64,000 nucleotides of DNA from positions 1 through 64,000 of the forward strand of contig JACRJC010000023.1 of NCBI GenBank assembly GCA_016215555.1, written 5' to 3'. The translations under genes and the position numbers were made by a program. Shown here piece after piece: positions 15,932 through 24,667 of this stretch (position 1 is the stretch's first letter; each line of letters starts with the position of its first letter). The DNA is from Rhodospirillales bacterium. Its GTDB lineage: Bacteria > Pseudomonadota > Alphaproteobacteria > Rhodospirillales > WMHbin7. The notes below the pieces were generated by a model. It was not told the DNA's origin and did not search any database. It saw nothing but the letters and a program-made list of their open reading frames with translations.

Positions 15932-18900
15932 TTACTTCGAGCCGACGTTGGGCGGGTTCAGTTGCGCCTCGCGCTCGGGCGTGAGCGGCCTTTCCAGCCA
16001 ATCGACGTCCTTGTCCTCGATCTTGTGAATGACGACGAACTCGTCTCGCTGCGTGCCCACGGTTCCGTAGTAATTGAAGCCGTAGGCTAGCTGGGCGTAG
16101 CCGCCGATCATGTTGGTCGGCTTGACGACGACGCGGGTGACCGAGTTCAAGATGCCGCCGCGCTTTCCGGTGCTGGGCGACCCCGGCACGTTCACGGTTT
16201 TTTCCTGAGCGTGGTACATCATGGCCATGCCGGTCGGAACACGCTGCGAGACGATGACGCGAGCCACCGTGGCGCCATTGGCGTTGACGGCTTCGACCCA
16301 GTCATTGTCCTCGATGCCGACTTTCTTGGCATCGTCCTCGGCGATCCACATGTAAGGTCCGCCTCGGAACAGATTGAGCATGCGCAGATTGTCCTGATAG
16401 GTCGAATGGATGCCCCATTTCGAATGCGGGGTAATCCAGTTCAGCACCAGATGCGGCTTCGCCCGGACCGCATCCGGAATGATGTCGGTGGACTTCATGT
16501 CCAACCCAGGTCGGTAGGCGCAGAAGCCCTCGCCGAAATCCAGCATCCATTCATGATCCTGATAGAACTGCGCCCGTCCGGTCAGGGTGCGGAAGGGAAT
16601 ATGTTCGTGGATGTTGGTATAGCCCGCCGTATAGGACACTTTTTCCGATTCGATGCCCGACCAGGTCGGCGCGGTAATGATTTTGCGCGGCTGGGCCTGA
16701 ATGTCGCGGAAGGTGATCTTGTCTTCTTGGCGACCGGCATAGAGATGATGATGGTCGATGCCGGTTTTTTTGGACAGCGCCGTCCAGGATTTGTGCGCCA
16801 CCTCGCCATTGGTTTCCGGGGCCATGCGCAGCACAGCCTCGCAAGCCTCGATGTCGCCCGAGATGCTGGGCATGCCCTTGGAAACGCCCTCGTCGCGGAT
16901 GACGCCGTTATGATGCTTCAATTCCTCGTATTCGGCGTCGGTGTTCCAGTCGATACCCTTGATGTTGTTGCCAAGCTTGGTCATCAACGGGCCGAGCGCG
17001 CAGAATTTCTTGTACGTCTCGCCATAGTCGCGGGTGACCAGCTTCAACAGCGGCATGGTCTTTCCGGGCACCGGCTCGCATTCGCCGCGCTTCCAGTCCT
17101 TGACGCCCAGGGGCTGGGCCAGCTCGAAGGGCGAGTCGTGATGCATGGGCAGCGCCACCACGTCTTTCCGGGTGCCCAGATGCTTGGCCGCCAATTCCGA
17201 GAAACGCTTGGCGATGGACTGGAATATCTGCCAGTCGGAACGCGATTCCCAGGCCGGACTGACCGCTTCCGACAGCGGATGGATGAAGGGATGCATGTCG
17301 GTAGTGTTGAGATCGTTCTTCTCGTACCAGGTCGCCGTCGGCAGAATGATGTCCGAATAGGCGCCGGTGGAATTCAGGCGGAAATTGATGTCCACCATCA
17401 GGTCCAGCTTGGCGGTCGGCCCATTCTCATGCCATTTGATTTCCTTCGAACCCTTGCCATGCGTACCTTCCTGCATCACGCCGTTCTGGGCGCCGATCAA
17501 ATGCTTGAGGAAATATTCATGACCCTTGGCCGAGCAACCCAGCAGGTTCGAACGCCAGACAAAGAGATTGCGCACGTGATTCTCGGGCGCATCGATATCG
17601 GCATAGGCGAAGTCAAGCTTGCCGCTCTTCAATTGCTCGACCATGTATTTGCCGACGCCGGCCTCATCGGTCGCGCCAGATTTCTCGGCCTCGGCCACGA
17701 TGTCCAAGGGATTGCGGTTGAAATGCGGCGCCGAGGGCAACCAGCCCAGACGTTGCGAGACGACATTGTAGTCGGCTAGCTGGTAGCCCTTGTATTTGGC
17801 CTTGGCGGTCGAGGCCAGGATGCTGTCGGCGCTGACCGTCTCGTAACGCCACTGGTCGGTATGGAAATACCAGAAAGTGGTCGAGTTCATGTGCCGGGGC
17901 GGACGCTGCCAGTCGAGAGCGAAGGCGACCGGCGCCCAACCCGCTTGCGGACGCAGCTTTTCCTGGCCGACATAATGCGCCCAGCCGCCGCCCGATTGGC
18001 CCACGCAACCGCACATATGCAGCAAATTCATGATGCTGCGATAGCTCATGTCGTTGTGGTACCAGTGATTGATGGCCGCTCCCATGATGACCATCGACTT
18101 GCCTTTGGTCTTGGAAGCGTTTTCGGCAAATTCGCGTCCGGTGCGGATCAGGTCGGCGCGCTTGACGCCCGTTACCTTCTCGGCCCAAGCGGGCGTATAG
18201 GCAACGTTGGCATCGTCGTAGGAACTGGCGACGTTGGCGCCGCCCAAGCCACGATCGATTCCGTACTGCGCCAGCATCAGATCGAAGACGGAAGCGACAT
18301 AGACTTCGTCGCCCGAGGCCAGCTTCAGCTTGCGGACAGGAACATTGCGGTACAGAAGATCCGGCTCGCCAGGATTAAAGTGCGGGAAGCCGACTTGAAC
18401 GCTGGCGTCCTTGCTCTGGATGCAAGTCAGTTCCGCCAGGATCTCACCCTGGCCGGCGGCGTTCTTGGGCAGGATGTTCCACTTGCCTTCCTCGCCCCAG
18501 CGAAAACCGATCGAGCCATTGGGGGCGACGAAGCTTTTCGACAATTCGTCATAGACGATGGTTTTCCATTCGGGATTGTTTTTCTCGCCCAACGAACCAT
18601 CGAAGTCCGAGGCCCGCAGCAGACGGTCGGAGGCGAAGCCCTCGCCATGCGGACGCAGCATCACCTGCATCGGCAGATCGGTGTAGGTGCGGGCATATTC
18701 CTGGAAATAGGGATCCTGCTTCTCGACGTGGAATTCCTTCAGCGCCACATGGCCCATGGCCAGAAAGGCCGCGGAATCGGTGCCTTGTTTGACCGGCATC
18801 CACAGATCGGCAAACTTCACATATTCGGCATAGTCGGGGGCCATCGAAACGATCTTGGCGCCCTTGTAACGCACTTCGGTGGCGAAGTGGGCGTCCGGCG

Positions 18901-19684
18901 TGCGGGTCATCGGCAGATTGGCGCCGGTGATGATGATATAGGTCGAGTTGTACCAGTCGGCGGCCTCGGGAACGTCGGTCTGCTCGCCCCAGGTCTGCGG
19001 GCTGGCGGCGGGAAGATCGCAATACCAGTCGTAGAAGGAACCGCAAGCGCCGCCGATCAACGACAGATAGCGGGAACCGGCGGCGTAGGACAGCATCGAC
19101 ATGGCGGGGATGGGCGAGAATCCGAAGATGCGGTCCGGTCCCCATTTTTTGGCCGTATGGACGTTGGCGGCGGCGATGATCTCTGTCACCTCGTCCCAGC
19201 TTGTGCGGACGAAACCGCCCAAGCCGCGCACGGCCGTGTACTTCTTACGCTTGGCAGGATCGCTTTGGACAGCGGCCCAGGCCTCGACCGGTTCCTTACC
19301 CTTCTTGCGCTCGGCCCGGTACAGTTCCAGCAGACGGCCGCGAATGAGCGGATATTTCACCCGGTGCGGCGAATATAGGTACCATGAGAAACTGGCCCCG
19401 CGCTGGCAGCCGCGCGGCTCGTGATTGGGCATGTCATTACGGGTGCGCGGATAATCCGTCTGCTGCATCTCGAACGACACCAGACCGTTTTTGACGAATA
19501 TCTTCCACGAACACCCGCCCGTGCAATTCACGCCATGGGTCGAGCGCACGACCTTGTCATGCTGCCAGCGCGAGCGGTAGGCGTCTTCCCATTCCCGGCT
19601 TTCGTTGGTCACGATGCCGTGACTGCCCGAGAAGGTATCGACATTCTTCTTGAAGAAGAGCAGACGATCGAGGAAGTGACTCAT
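15932..19684 (-). CDS. narG: Respiratory nitrate reductase alpha subunit NarG
   Basis: The 1250-residue cytoplasmic catalytic subunit that reduces nitrate to nitrite at a bis-MGD molybdenum centre. The FS0 cluster motif HGVNCTGGCSW begins at residue 50 (His plus cysteines 54 and 58, with a further cysteine in EPRGCQRG near 93). The molybdenum ligand aspartate lies in YDWYCDLP near 225. There is no twin-arginine signal, which fits the membrane-bound, cytoplasm-facing Nar enzyme and not periplasmic Nap. It is followed by narHJI. Confidence 0.97.
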   Translation of the reverse strand: MSHFLDRLLFFKKNVDTFSGSHGIVTNESREWEDAYRSRWQHDKVVRSTHGVNCTGGCSWKIFVKNGLVSFEMQQTDYPRTRNDMPNHEPRGCQRGASFSWYLYSPHRVKYPLIRGRLLELYRAERKKGKEPVEAWAAVQSDPAKRKKYTAVRGLGGFVRTSWDEVTEIIAAANVHTAKKWGPDRIFGFSPIPAMSMLSYAAGSRYLSLIGGACGSFYDWYCDLPAASPQTWGEQTDVPEAADWYNSTYIIITGANLPMTRTPDAHFATEVRYKGAKIVSMAPDYAEYVKFADLWMPVKQGTDSAAFLAMGHVALKEFHVEKQDPYFQEYARTYTDLPMQVMLRPHGEGFASDRLLRASDFDGSLGEKNNPEWKTIVYDELSKSFVAPNGSIGFRWGEEGKWNILPKNAAGQGEILAELTCIQSKDASVQVGFPHFNPGEPDLLYRNVPVRKLKLASGDEVYVASVFDLMLAQYGIDRGLGGANVASSYDDANVAYTPAWAEKVTGVKRADLIRTGREFAENASKTKGKSMVIMGAAINHWYHNDMSYRSIMNLLHMCGCVGQSGGGWAHYVGQEKLRPQAGWAPVAFALDWQRPPRHMNSTTFWYFHTDQWRYETVSADSILASTAKAKYKGYQLADYNVVSQRLGWLPSAPHFNRNPLDIVAEAEKSGATDEAGVGKYMVEQLKSGKLDFAYADIDAPENHVRNLFVWRSNLLGCSAKGHEYFLKHLIGAQNGVMQEGTHGKGSKEIKWHENGPTAKLDLMVDINFRLNSTGAYSDIILPTATWYEKNDLNTTDMHPFIHPLSEAVSPAWESRSDWQIFQSIAKRFSELAAKHLGTRKDVVALPMHHDSPFELAQPLGVKDWKRGECEPVPGKTMPLLKLVTRDYGETYKKFCALGPLMTKLGNNIKGIDWNTDAEYEELKHHNGVIRDEGVSKGMPSISGDIEACEAVLRMAPETNGEVAHKSWTALSKKTGIDHHHLYAGRQEDKITFRDIQAQPRKIITAPTWSGIESEKVSYTAGYTNIHEHIPFRTLTGRAQFYQDHEWMLDFGEGFCAYRPGLDMKSTDIIPDAVRAKPHLVLNWITPHSKWGIHSTYQDNLRMLNLFRGGPYMWIAEDDAKKVGIEDNDWVEAVNANGATVARVIVSQRVPTGMAMMYHAQEKTVNVPGSPSTGKRGGILNSVTRVVVKPTNMIGGYAQLAYGFNYYGTVGTQRDEFVVIHKIEDKDVDWLERPLTPEREAQLNPPNVGSK

Positions 19685-19707
19685 GGCGTTCGACCTTTCC
19701 TATGCAA

Positions 19708-21105
19708 TCAGCACTTGATTTCGGCGTTTTTGCGGGCGTACCACCACCAGGTGGCCATCACGCAGGTAACGTAGAAGATGATAAAGCCGTACAGCGCCGC
19801 TTCCGGACCACCGGTCATGGAAATCGACGTGCCGTAGCTTTTCGGGATGAAGAAGGCGCCGTAGGCGGCCAGGGCCGAGCTGAAGCCCAGAACGGCGGCG
19901 GCTTCCTTGCCGGCCAGTTTCTGGGTTTCGGTCTCGCTTTGCGTGCCGTTCGCGAGGCGCTTTTGCTCGTTCAGGAAGATGATGGGGATCATCTGGAAGG
20001 TCGAAGCATTGCCGACGCCGGTGCCTGCGAAAAGCAGCAGGAACATGGCCAGGAAACCTTCGAAATTCTTGGCCTCCAGGAAATGCAGCACTCCGAAGAC
20101 GGCGACGATCATCAGCAGGAAGGTCCAGAAGGTGACGCGCCCGCCGCCCAACTTGTCGGACAGAAAGCCGCCGATGACGCGGGCCACCGAACCGACCAGG
20201 GGCCCAAGGAAGGCGTAGGTCAGCGGATTGACGTCGGAGAACTGCGTCTTGATCAGCAGCGGGAAGCCCGCCGAATAACCGATAAAGGATCCGAAGGTGC
20301 CGATATACAGCCAGCACATGATCCAGTTGTGTTTGCGCTTGAAGATGACCGCCTGATCCGAGAACGACGCCTTGGCCGTGGAAATGTCGTTCATGCCGAA
20401 CCAAGCCGCCAGGCTGCAGACGATGATGAAGGGCACCCAGATGAATCCGGCATTCTGCAACCACATCTGCTTTGAAGCATCGCCCTTGACCCAGGTCTGG
20501 GCTTCGCCGCCCAAAGTCCCGAAAACGACCGAGGCGATGACCAGCGGCACCACGAACTGAACCACCGAAACGCCCAGATTGCCGATGCCGGCATTCATGC
20601 CCAGCGCCATGCCTTTCTTGGCCTTGGGAAAGAAGAAGCTGATATTGGCCATCGAGGAGGCGAAATTGCCGCCGCCAAAACCGCACAGCAGAGCCAGGAT
20701 CAAAAACGCGGCATAGGGGGTCGAGGGATTCTGCACCGCGATTCCGGCCCCGATGGCCGGCAACAGCAGCGAGGCCGTTGACAGAGCCGTCCACAAGCGG
20801 CCGCCGAAGATCGGCACCATGAATGAGTAGAAGATGCGCAAGGTGGCTCCCGACAATCCGGGCAACGCCGCCAGCCAGAACAACTGATCGGTATCGAACT
20901 TGAAGCCGATATTGGGCAGATTCACCACCACCACCGACCACACCATCCACACCGCGAAGGCCAGCAGCAAGGCCGGCATCGAAATGAAAAGGTTGCGGAA
21001 GGCCGTTTTCCGCCCTTTGCTTTCCCAATAGGCCGGGTCTTCCGGATTCCAGTCGGTCAGCACATGGCTGTTCGTTTCCGGTCGGATCGTAATATCGACG
21101 CTCAT
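19708..21105 (-). CDS. narK2: Nitrate/nitrite transporter, NarK2 type
   Basis: A 465-residue major facilitator protein with twelve predicted helices. The nitrate signature lies in helix 5 (CGFGGGNFASSMANISFFFP near residue 145) with KKGMALGMNAGIGNLGVSVV following. NarK2-type proteins mainly exchange nitrate for nitrite. In Paracoccus and several denitrifiers NarK1 and NarK2 are fused into one protein; here they are separate tandem genes 46 bases apart. narG follows after 23 bases. Confidence 0.92.
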   Translation of the reverse strand: MSVDITIRPETNSHVLTDWNPEDPAYWESKGRKTAFRNLFISMPALLLAFAVWMVWSVVVVNLPNIGFKFDTDQLFWLAALPGLSGATLRIFYSFMVPIFGGRLWTALSTASLLLPAIGAGIAVQNPSTPYAAFLILALLCGFGGGNFASSMANISFFFPKAKKGMALGMNAGIGNLGVSVVQFVVPLVIASVVFGTLGGEAQTWVKGDASKQMWLQNAGFIWVPFIIVCSLAAWFGMNDISTAKASFSDQAVIFKRKHNWIMCWLYIGTFGSFIGYSAGFPLLIKTQFSDVNPLTYAFLGPLVGSVARVIGGFLSDKLGGGRVTFWTFLLMIVAVFGVLHFLEAKNFEGFLAMFLLLFAGTGVGNASTFQMIPIIFLNEQKRLANGTQSETETQKLAGKEAAAVLGFSSALAAYGAFFIPKSYGTSISMTGGPEAALYGFIIFYVTCVMATWWWYARKNAEIKC

Positions 21106-21151
21106 GTCGTTACCCCTTTTCCTTTTTGGGTTTGCAAGGTCCTGCGCCTTC

Positions 21152-22438
21152 TTATTCCAGCGTGTCGGCGGTCACGGTCTTGCGCTTGCGCAGCAGGTCA
21201 AGCCCCCGAACTTCCGTCCAGTACATCCAAATCAACGAAACCCATACGATGCCGTACATCAGCATGAAGCAAGACGAACGGATGCCGGTCAGATCGACAA
21301 GGGCACCGAACATGATGGGCAGGATGAAACCACCCATGCCGCCGGCCAGCCCGACAATTCCCGAGATGACTCCGATATTGTGCGGATAGTCGTCCGAGAT
21401 GTATTTGAACACCGATGCCTTGCCCACCGCCCAGGCGATGCCCATGATGAACATCAAGACCGTGAATAGGACCGGACCCAGTTCGATATGGAACGAAGCC
21501 GGGCCGCTGACCGTATCGACGGTCAGATTGGTGGTCGGATAGGACAGCAGGAACAGGCAGATCCAAGACAGCCACAGCACCCACCAGGTGACTTGGTGCG
21601 CGCCGTATTTGTCGGACACCCAGCCGCCGATGGCGCGCAGAACGCCGCCCGGCAGCGAAAAACAGGCCGCCAGCAAAGCGGCCGTCTGAATGGTGAAGCC
21701 GTATTCGGTGACGTAATATTTCGTCATCCACAAGGACAGCGCCACATAGCCGCCGAAGACGATGGAATAATATTGGCAGTATTTCCAAACAACCGGGTCT
21801 TTCAGGGCCTGCAACTGTTCTTTGACGGTGATCGACTTGCTGACCTTGTGCCCTGGATCCTCATAGCTGAAAAGCCAGAAAACCCCGCAGGTGATCAGCA
21901 TCGCCACCGCATAGATCATCGGCACCATTTCCCATCCCCAGGCCGCCAGAATGACCGGAGCCGCGAATTTGGTCAGGGCGGCGCCGGAATTGCCGGCTCC
22001 GAAAATGCCCATCGCCAGGCCCTGGCGGCGCTTGGGAAACCAGCGTGCGCAATAGGCGATGCCGACCGTGAAGGATCCGCCGGCCAGACCCACGAACAGG
22101 CCGGTGACCAGGAAATGCCAGAATTGCGTGGCGTAGCTGATGAGCCAGATGGGAATGACCGTGCTGGCCATCAGGAAGAAGAAGACGATTCGTCCGCCGA
22201 ATTTGTCGGTCCACATGCCCAGCGGCAGCCGGATCAGCGAGCCGGTCAGCACCGGGGTTGCCGTCAACAGCCCGAATTCCGTTTCATTGAGCCCCAGCGT
22301 TTTCTTGATGGGAATGCCGATGACGGCAAACATCATCCAGACCGCAAAGCAGATCGTGAAGGCGAAGGTGCTGCTGGAAACCACGGAAATCTGCTTTCCA
22401 CTCAGCTTTGGTTGTACACTGGCGCTATGTGGGCTCAT
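21152..22438 (-). CDS. narK1: Nitrate transporter, NarK1 type
   Basis: A 428-residue major facilitator nitrate/nitrite porter with twelve predicted helices and the NarK1-type signature LAGGSFTVGIAYCARWFPKR with GLAMGIFGAGNSGAA. NarK1-type porters are thought to be proton-coupled nitrate importers. The ATG at 22438 is preceded by AGGAG at about ten bases; the longer frame to 22585 would run over the Fnr-type box and is rejected. It is first gene of the nar operon. Confidence 0.92.
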   Translation of the reverse strand: MSPHSASVQPKLSGKQISVVSSSTFAFTICFAVWMMFAVIGIPIKKTLGLNETEFGLLTATPVLTGSLIRLPLGMWTDKFGGRIVFFFLMASTVIPIWLISYATQFWHFLVTGLFVGLAGGSFTVGIAYCARWFPKRRQGLAMGIFGAGNSGAALTKFAAPVILAAWGWEMVPMIYAVAMLITCGVFWLFSYEDPGHKVSKSITVKEQLQALKDPVVWKYCQYYSIVFGGYVALSLWMTKYYVTEYGFTIQTAALLAACFSLPGGVLRAIGGWVSDKYGAHQVTWWVLWLSWICLFLLSYPTTNLTVDTVSGPASFHIELGPVLFTVLMFIMGIAWAVGKASVFKYISDDYPHNIGVISGIVGLAGGMGGFILPIMFGALVDLTGIRSSCFMLMYGIVWVSLIWMYWTEVRGLDLLRKRKTVTADTLE

Positions 22439-22571
22439 CTGGTTGCCTCTCCTGATGCATTCTTCAGGGATTGTTAAAGTGCCTCTTATCGGGCACCATA
22501 GGCCGGTTCCTTTTATTTGCGCTTGACGTGAACCATCCCTGCGGCAATTTGTCGCGCAAATCTTCCCTGAC

Positions 22572-22585
22572 TTAACCAACATCAA
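22572..22585. promoter_or_regulatory. Fnr/Dnr-type operator between narK1 and Crp/Fnr regulator 3
   Basis: TTAACCAACATCAA fits TTGAT-N4-ATCAA with one base changed in the left half. It lies in the divergent intergenic region, about 60 bases before the regulator start at 22638 and 140 before narK1, so one bound dimer could affect both the nar operon and the regulator itself. Confidence 0.78.
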
Positions 22586-22637
22586 GTCGCCCCCGGCGAT
22601 ATCGCGTAACCTGCAAGAACAATGGCAGCTTGGATGG

Positions 22638-23393
22638 ATGGCCGAGATGGGAGTTGCTTTACGTCATGACGAGCGCAAGGGCGGCGAGGAGCCGACGCGT
22701 CCGCTATCGACCGAAGACCTTTCAACATTTTCGCAGCTACCGCTTTTCTGCACTTTGAGCGACGACTGCCTGCGGCGGATTACCTCGGACGCCAAGATCC
22801 TGCGCTTTCCCAAAGGCGAATTTCTGTTTCACCAAGGCGAAAACGCCCGCTGGCTGCATATCCTGGTCGAGGGCCAGATCGGGCTGATCGGATCGGTCAG
22901 CGGCGGCGAGGAAACCATCGTCGAAATCCTGAAAAGCGGCGAAGTGTTCATTTCTGCTGCGGTTTTGACGGGCAAACCCTATCTGATGAGCGCCAAGGCG
23001 CTTTCGCCATCGCGCCTGCTGTTGCTGCCGGCGGACCGTCTTCTCAATGATCTGCGCGACAATCCCGATCTGGCGCTGGCCATGCTGGCCTCGCTGGCCA
23101 AGCACTTCCGCCAGCTCGTGACCGAGGTCAAGGATCTGAAACTGAAATCGGCCAGTCAGCGCCTTGCTCAATATCTCATGAGCCTGACCCCCAAGCGCGA
23201 GGGATCGGCCATCTTGCATCTGCCGCACAATAAAATTCTGATCGCTGGTCGCATCGGGGTGCGCCCGGAAACGCTTTCCCGCGTTTTCCTGGCCTTGAAA
23301 AACGAAGGCGTTGTCAACGAGAACCTCAATGTCGCCATTGCCGATTTGAAGCGCCTGGCCCTCTTCTGCCAGGAAGGCGACGAGATCATCTGA
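22638..23393 (+). CDS. Crp/Fnr-family regulator 3
   Basis: A 251-residue regulator with a beta-roll sensor domain (residues ~30-145) and a winged helix-turn-helix (KILIAGRIGVRPETLSRVFL near 200). Cysteines occur in FCTLSDDCL near residue 37 and near the C-terminus, but not in the Fnr iron-sulfur pattern. It lies between nar genes and nnrS and is flanked by two Fnr-type boxes, so it is a strong candidate for the nitrate/NO regulator of these operons. The start is not certain: ATGs at 22638 and 22647 both lack a strong ribosome site. Confidence 0.85.
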   Translation: MAEMGVALRHDERKGGEEPTRPLSTEDLSTFSQLPLFCTLSDDCLRRITSDAKILRFPKGEFLFHQGENARWLHILVEGQIGLIGSVSGGEETIVEILKSGEVFISAAVLTGKPYLMSAKALSPSRLLLLPADRLLNDLRDNPDLALAMLASLAKHFRQLVTEVKDLKLKSASQRLAQYLMSLTPKREGSAILHLPHNKILIAGRIGVRPETLSRVFLALKNEGVVNENLNVAIADLKRLALFCQEGDEII

Positions 23394-23404
23394 ATCTATT
23401 TTGA

Positions 23405-23418
23405 TTAACCAGGATCAA
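23405..23418 (+). promoter_or_regulatory. Fnr/Dnr-type operator upstream of nnrS
   Basis: TTAACCAGGATCAA, the same half-sites as the box before narK1, centred about 41 bases before the nnrS start codon and 12 bases after the regulator stop. An overlapping TTGATTAA at 23401 adds a possible alternative left half. Confidence 0.72.
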
Positions 23419-23452
23419 GGCCCGTCACGCCGCGACAGGCCATTCTGCCCCC

Positions 23453-24667
23453 ATGCCGCCTCCTGAATTCTTTCAACTGGAAAAATCCGTGGCCCCCCTG
23501 CCGCCTTATCCCGTGGTCCTGGCCAAGGGGTTTCGGATTTTCTTTCTGGCCGCCGGCTTGGCCGGTTTGGTCTTGATGCCCTTGTGGCTGGCCATGTTCG
23601 AGGGCCGCCTGTCCGCGCCCCTGCGCTATTCCGGTCCGGCCTGGCACGGCCATGAAATGGTCTATGGCTACGCTTTTGCGGTGATTGCCGGATTTCTTCT
23701 GACGGCTGTTTACAATTGGGTCGGACGATCCCATCTCGCCGGCTGGAAACTGGCTTCACTCGCCGCTCTTTGGCTGCTGGGACGATTGGCCATGCTGGCG
23801 GCGGATCTGCTGCCGGGCTGGCTTGCCGCTGCCGCCGACATCGCCTTCCTGCCCGCTCTGGCGCTGGTTCTCGCTCCGCCCCTGATCGCCGCCAAGAAGC
23901 CTGAGAATCTTGGCTTCCTGCCTTTGCTTCTTCTTGCCGCCAGCTACAACGCAGCCTTCCATCTGGATATTCTGGGCCTGGCCGATCTGGGCGGATCGAC
24001 CTTCCTGTTGACCGCCACGGTCGAAATTCTGCTGGTCTTTGTCGTCATCCTCAGCAGCCGCATCCTGGTGATGTTCACCGAGAACGGCGTGCCCGGCGTC
24101 AAGACCCGCCAGTACAAATGGATCGAAAGATTGGCCGCTCCCAGCGCCGCAGCTTTCGTCATCGCCGATCTGCTGCCCTTCACCTGGGCGGTTCCCGTCG
24201 CCAGCCTGCTTGCCCTTGCCGCGGCTCTGATCCATGCCATCCGTCTTTCCGGCTGGCGGACCGGAAAAACCTTGAAGACGCCCCTGGTTTGGGTGCTGCA
24301 TCTGGGCTATGCCGGCCTGGTCGCCGCCCTGGCTCTAAAAGGGCTTTCCAATCTTGAACTGGTTCCTTCCTCGTCGGCCCTGCACGCCATGACCGTCGCC
24401 ACCCTGGGCCCGATCACGCTGGGCATGATGGCCAGAGTCGGGCTTGGCCATACGGGCCGTCTGATCCGTCCGCCCAAGGGCATGGCCCTGGCTTTCGCGC
24501 TGCTGCTGCTTGCCGGCATCCTGCGCACGCTGGCGCCGATGGTCGAGAGTCTATATTTTTACTTGGTCATTCTGTCGGGACTGTCATGGATTATCGCCTT
24601 TGCGATCTTCCTGACCCGTTATCTGCCGATTCTGACCCGGCCGCGAACTGACGGCCAAGCGGGCTGA
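23453..24667 (+). CDS. nnrS: NnrS family haem-copper membrane protein
   Basis: A 404-residue membrane protein with about twelve predicted helices, with the NnrS hallmark WHGHEMVYGYAFAVIAGFLLT near residue 64 and further conserved histidines (HAMTVATLGPITLGMM near 310). NnrS proteins bind haem and copper and protect iron-sulfur metabolism from nitric oxide; they are regulated with denitrification genes. A Fnr-type box lies immediately upstream. The stop directly abuts that of the convergent permease gene. Confidence 0.9.
   Translation: MPPPEFFQLEKSVAPLPPYPVVLAKGFRIFFLAAGLAGLVLMPLWLAMFEGRLSAPLRYSGPAWHGHEMVYGYAFAVIAGFLLTAVYNWVGRSHLAGWKLASLAALWLLGRLAMLAADLLPGWLAAAADIAFLPALALVLAPPLIAAKKPENLGFLPLLLLAASYNAAFHLDILGLADLGGSTFLLTATVEILLVFVVILSSRILVMFTENGVPGVKTRQYKWIERLAAPSAAAFVIADLLPFTWAVPVASLLALAAALIHAIRLSGWRTGKTLKTPLVWVLHLGYAGLVAALALKGLSNLELVPSSSALHAMTVATLGPITLGMMARVGLGHTGRLIRPPKGMALAFALLLLAGILRTLAPMVESLYFYLVILSGLSWIIAFAIFLTRYLPILTRPRTDGQAG

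Noticed and set aside
14491-18000. Long plus-strand frames (about 500 codons) across narH and narG
   Set aside because: They mirror the codon structure of the conserved nar genes on the opposite strand, and their products show no known domain.
22439-22585. N-terminal extension of narK1
   Set aside because: It would overlap the Fnr-type box, is unlike the NarK family, and the ATG at 22438 has a good ribosome site.
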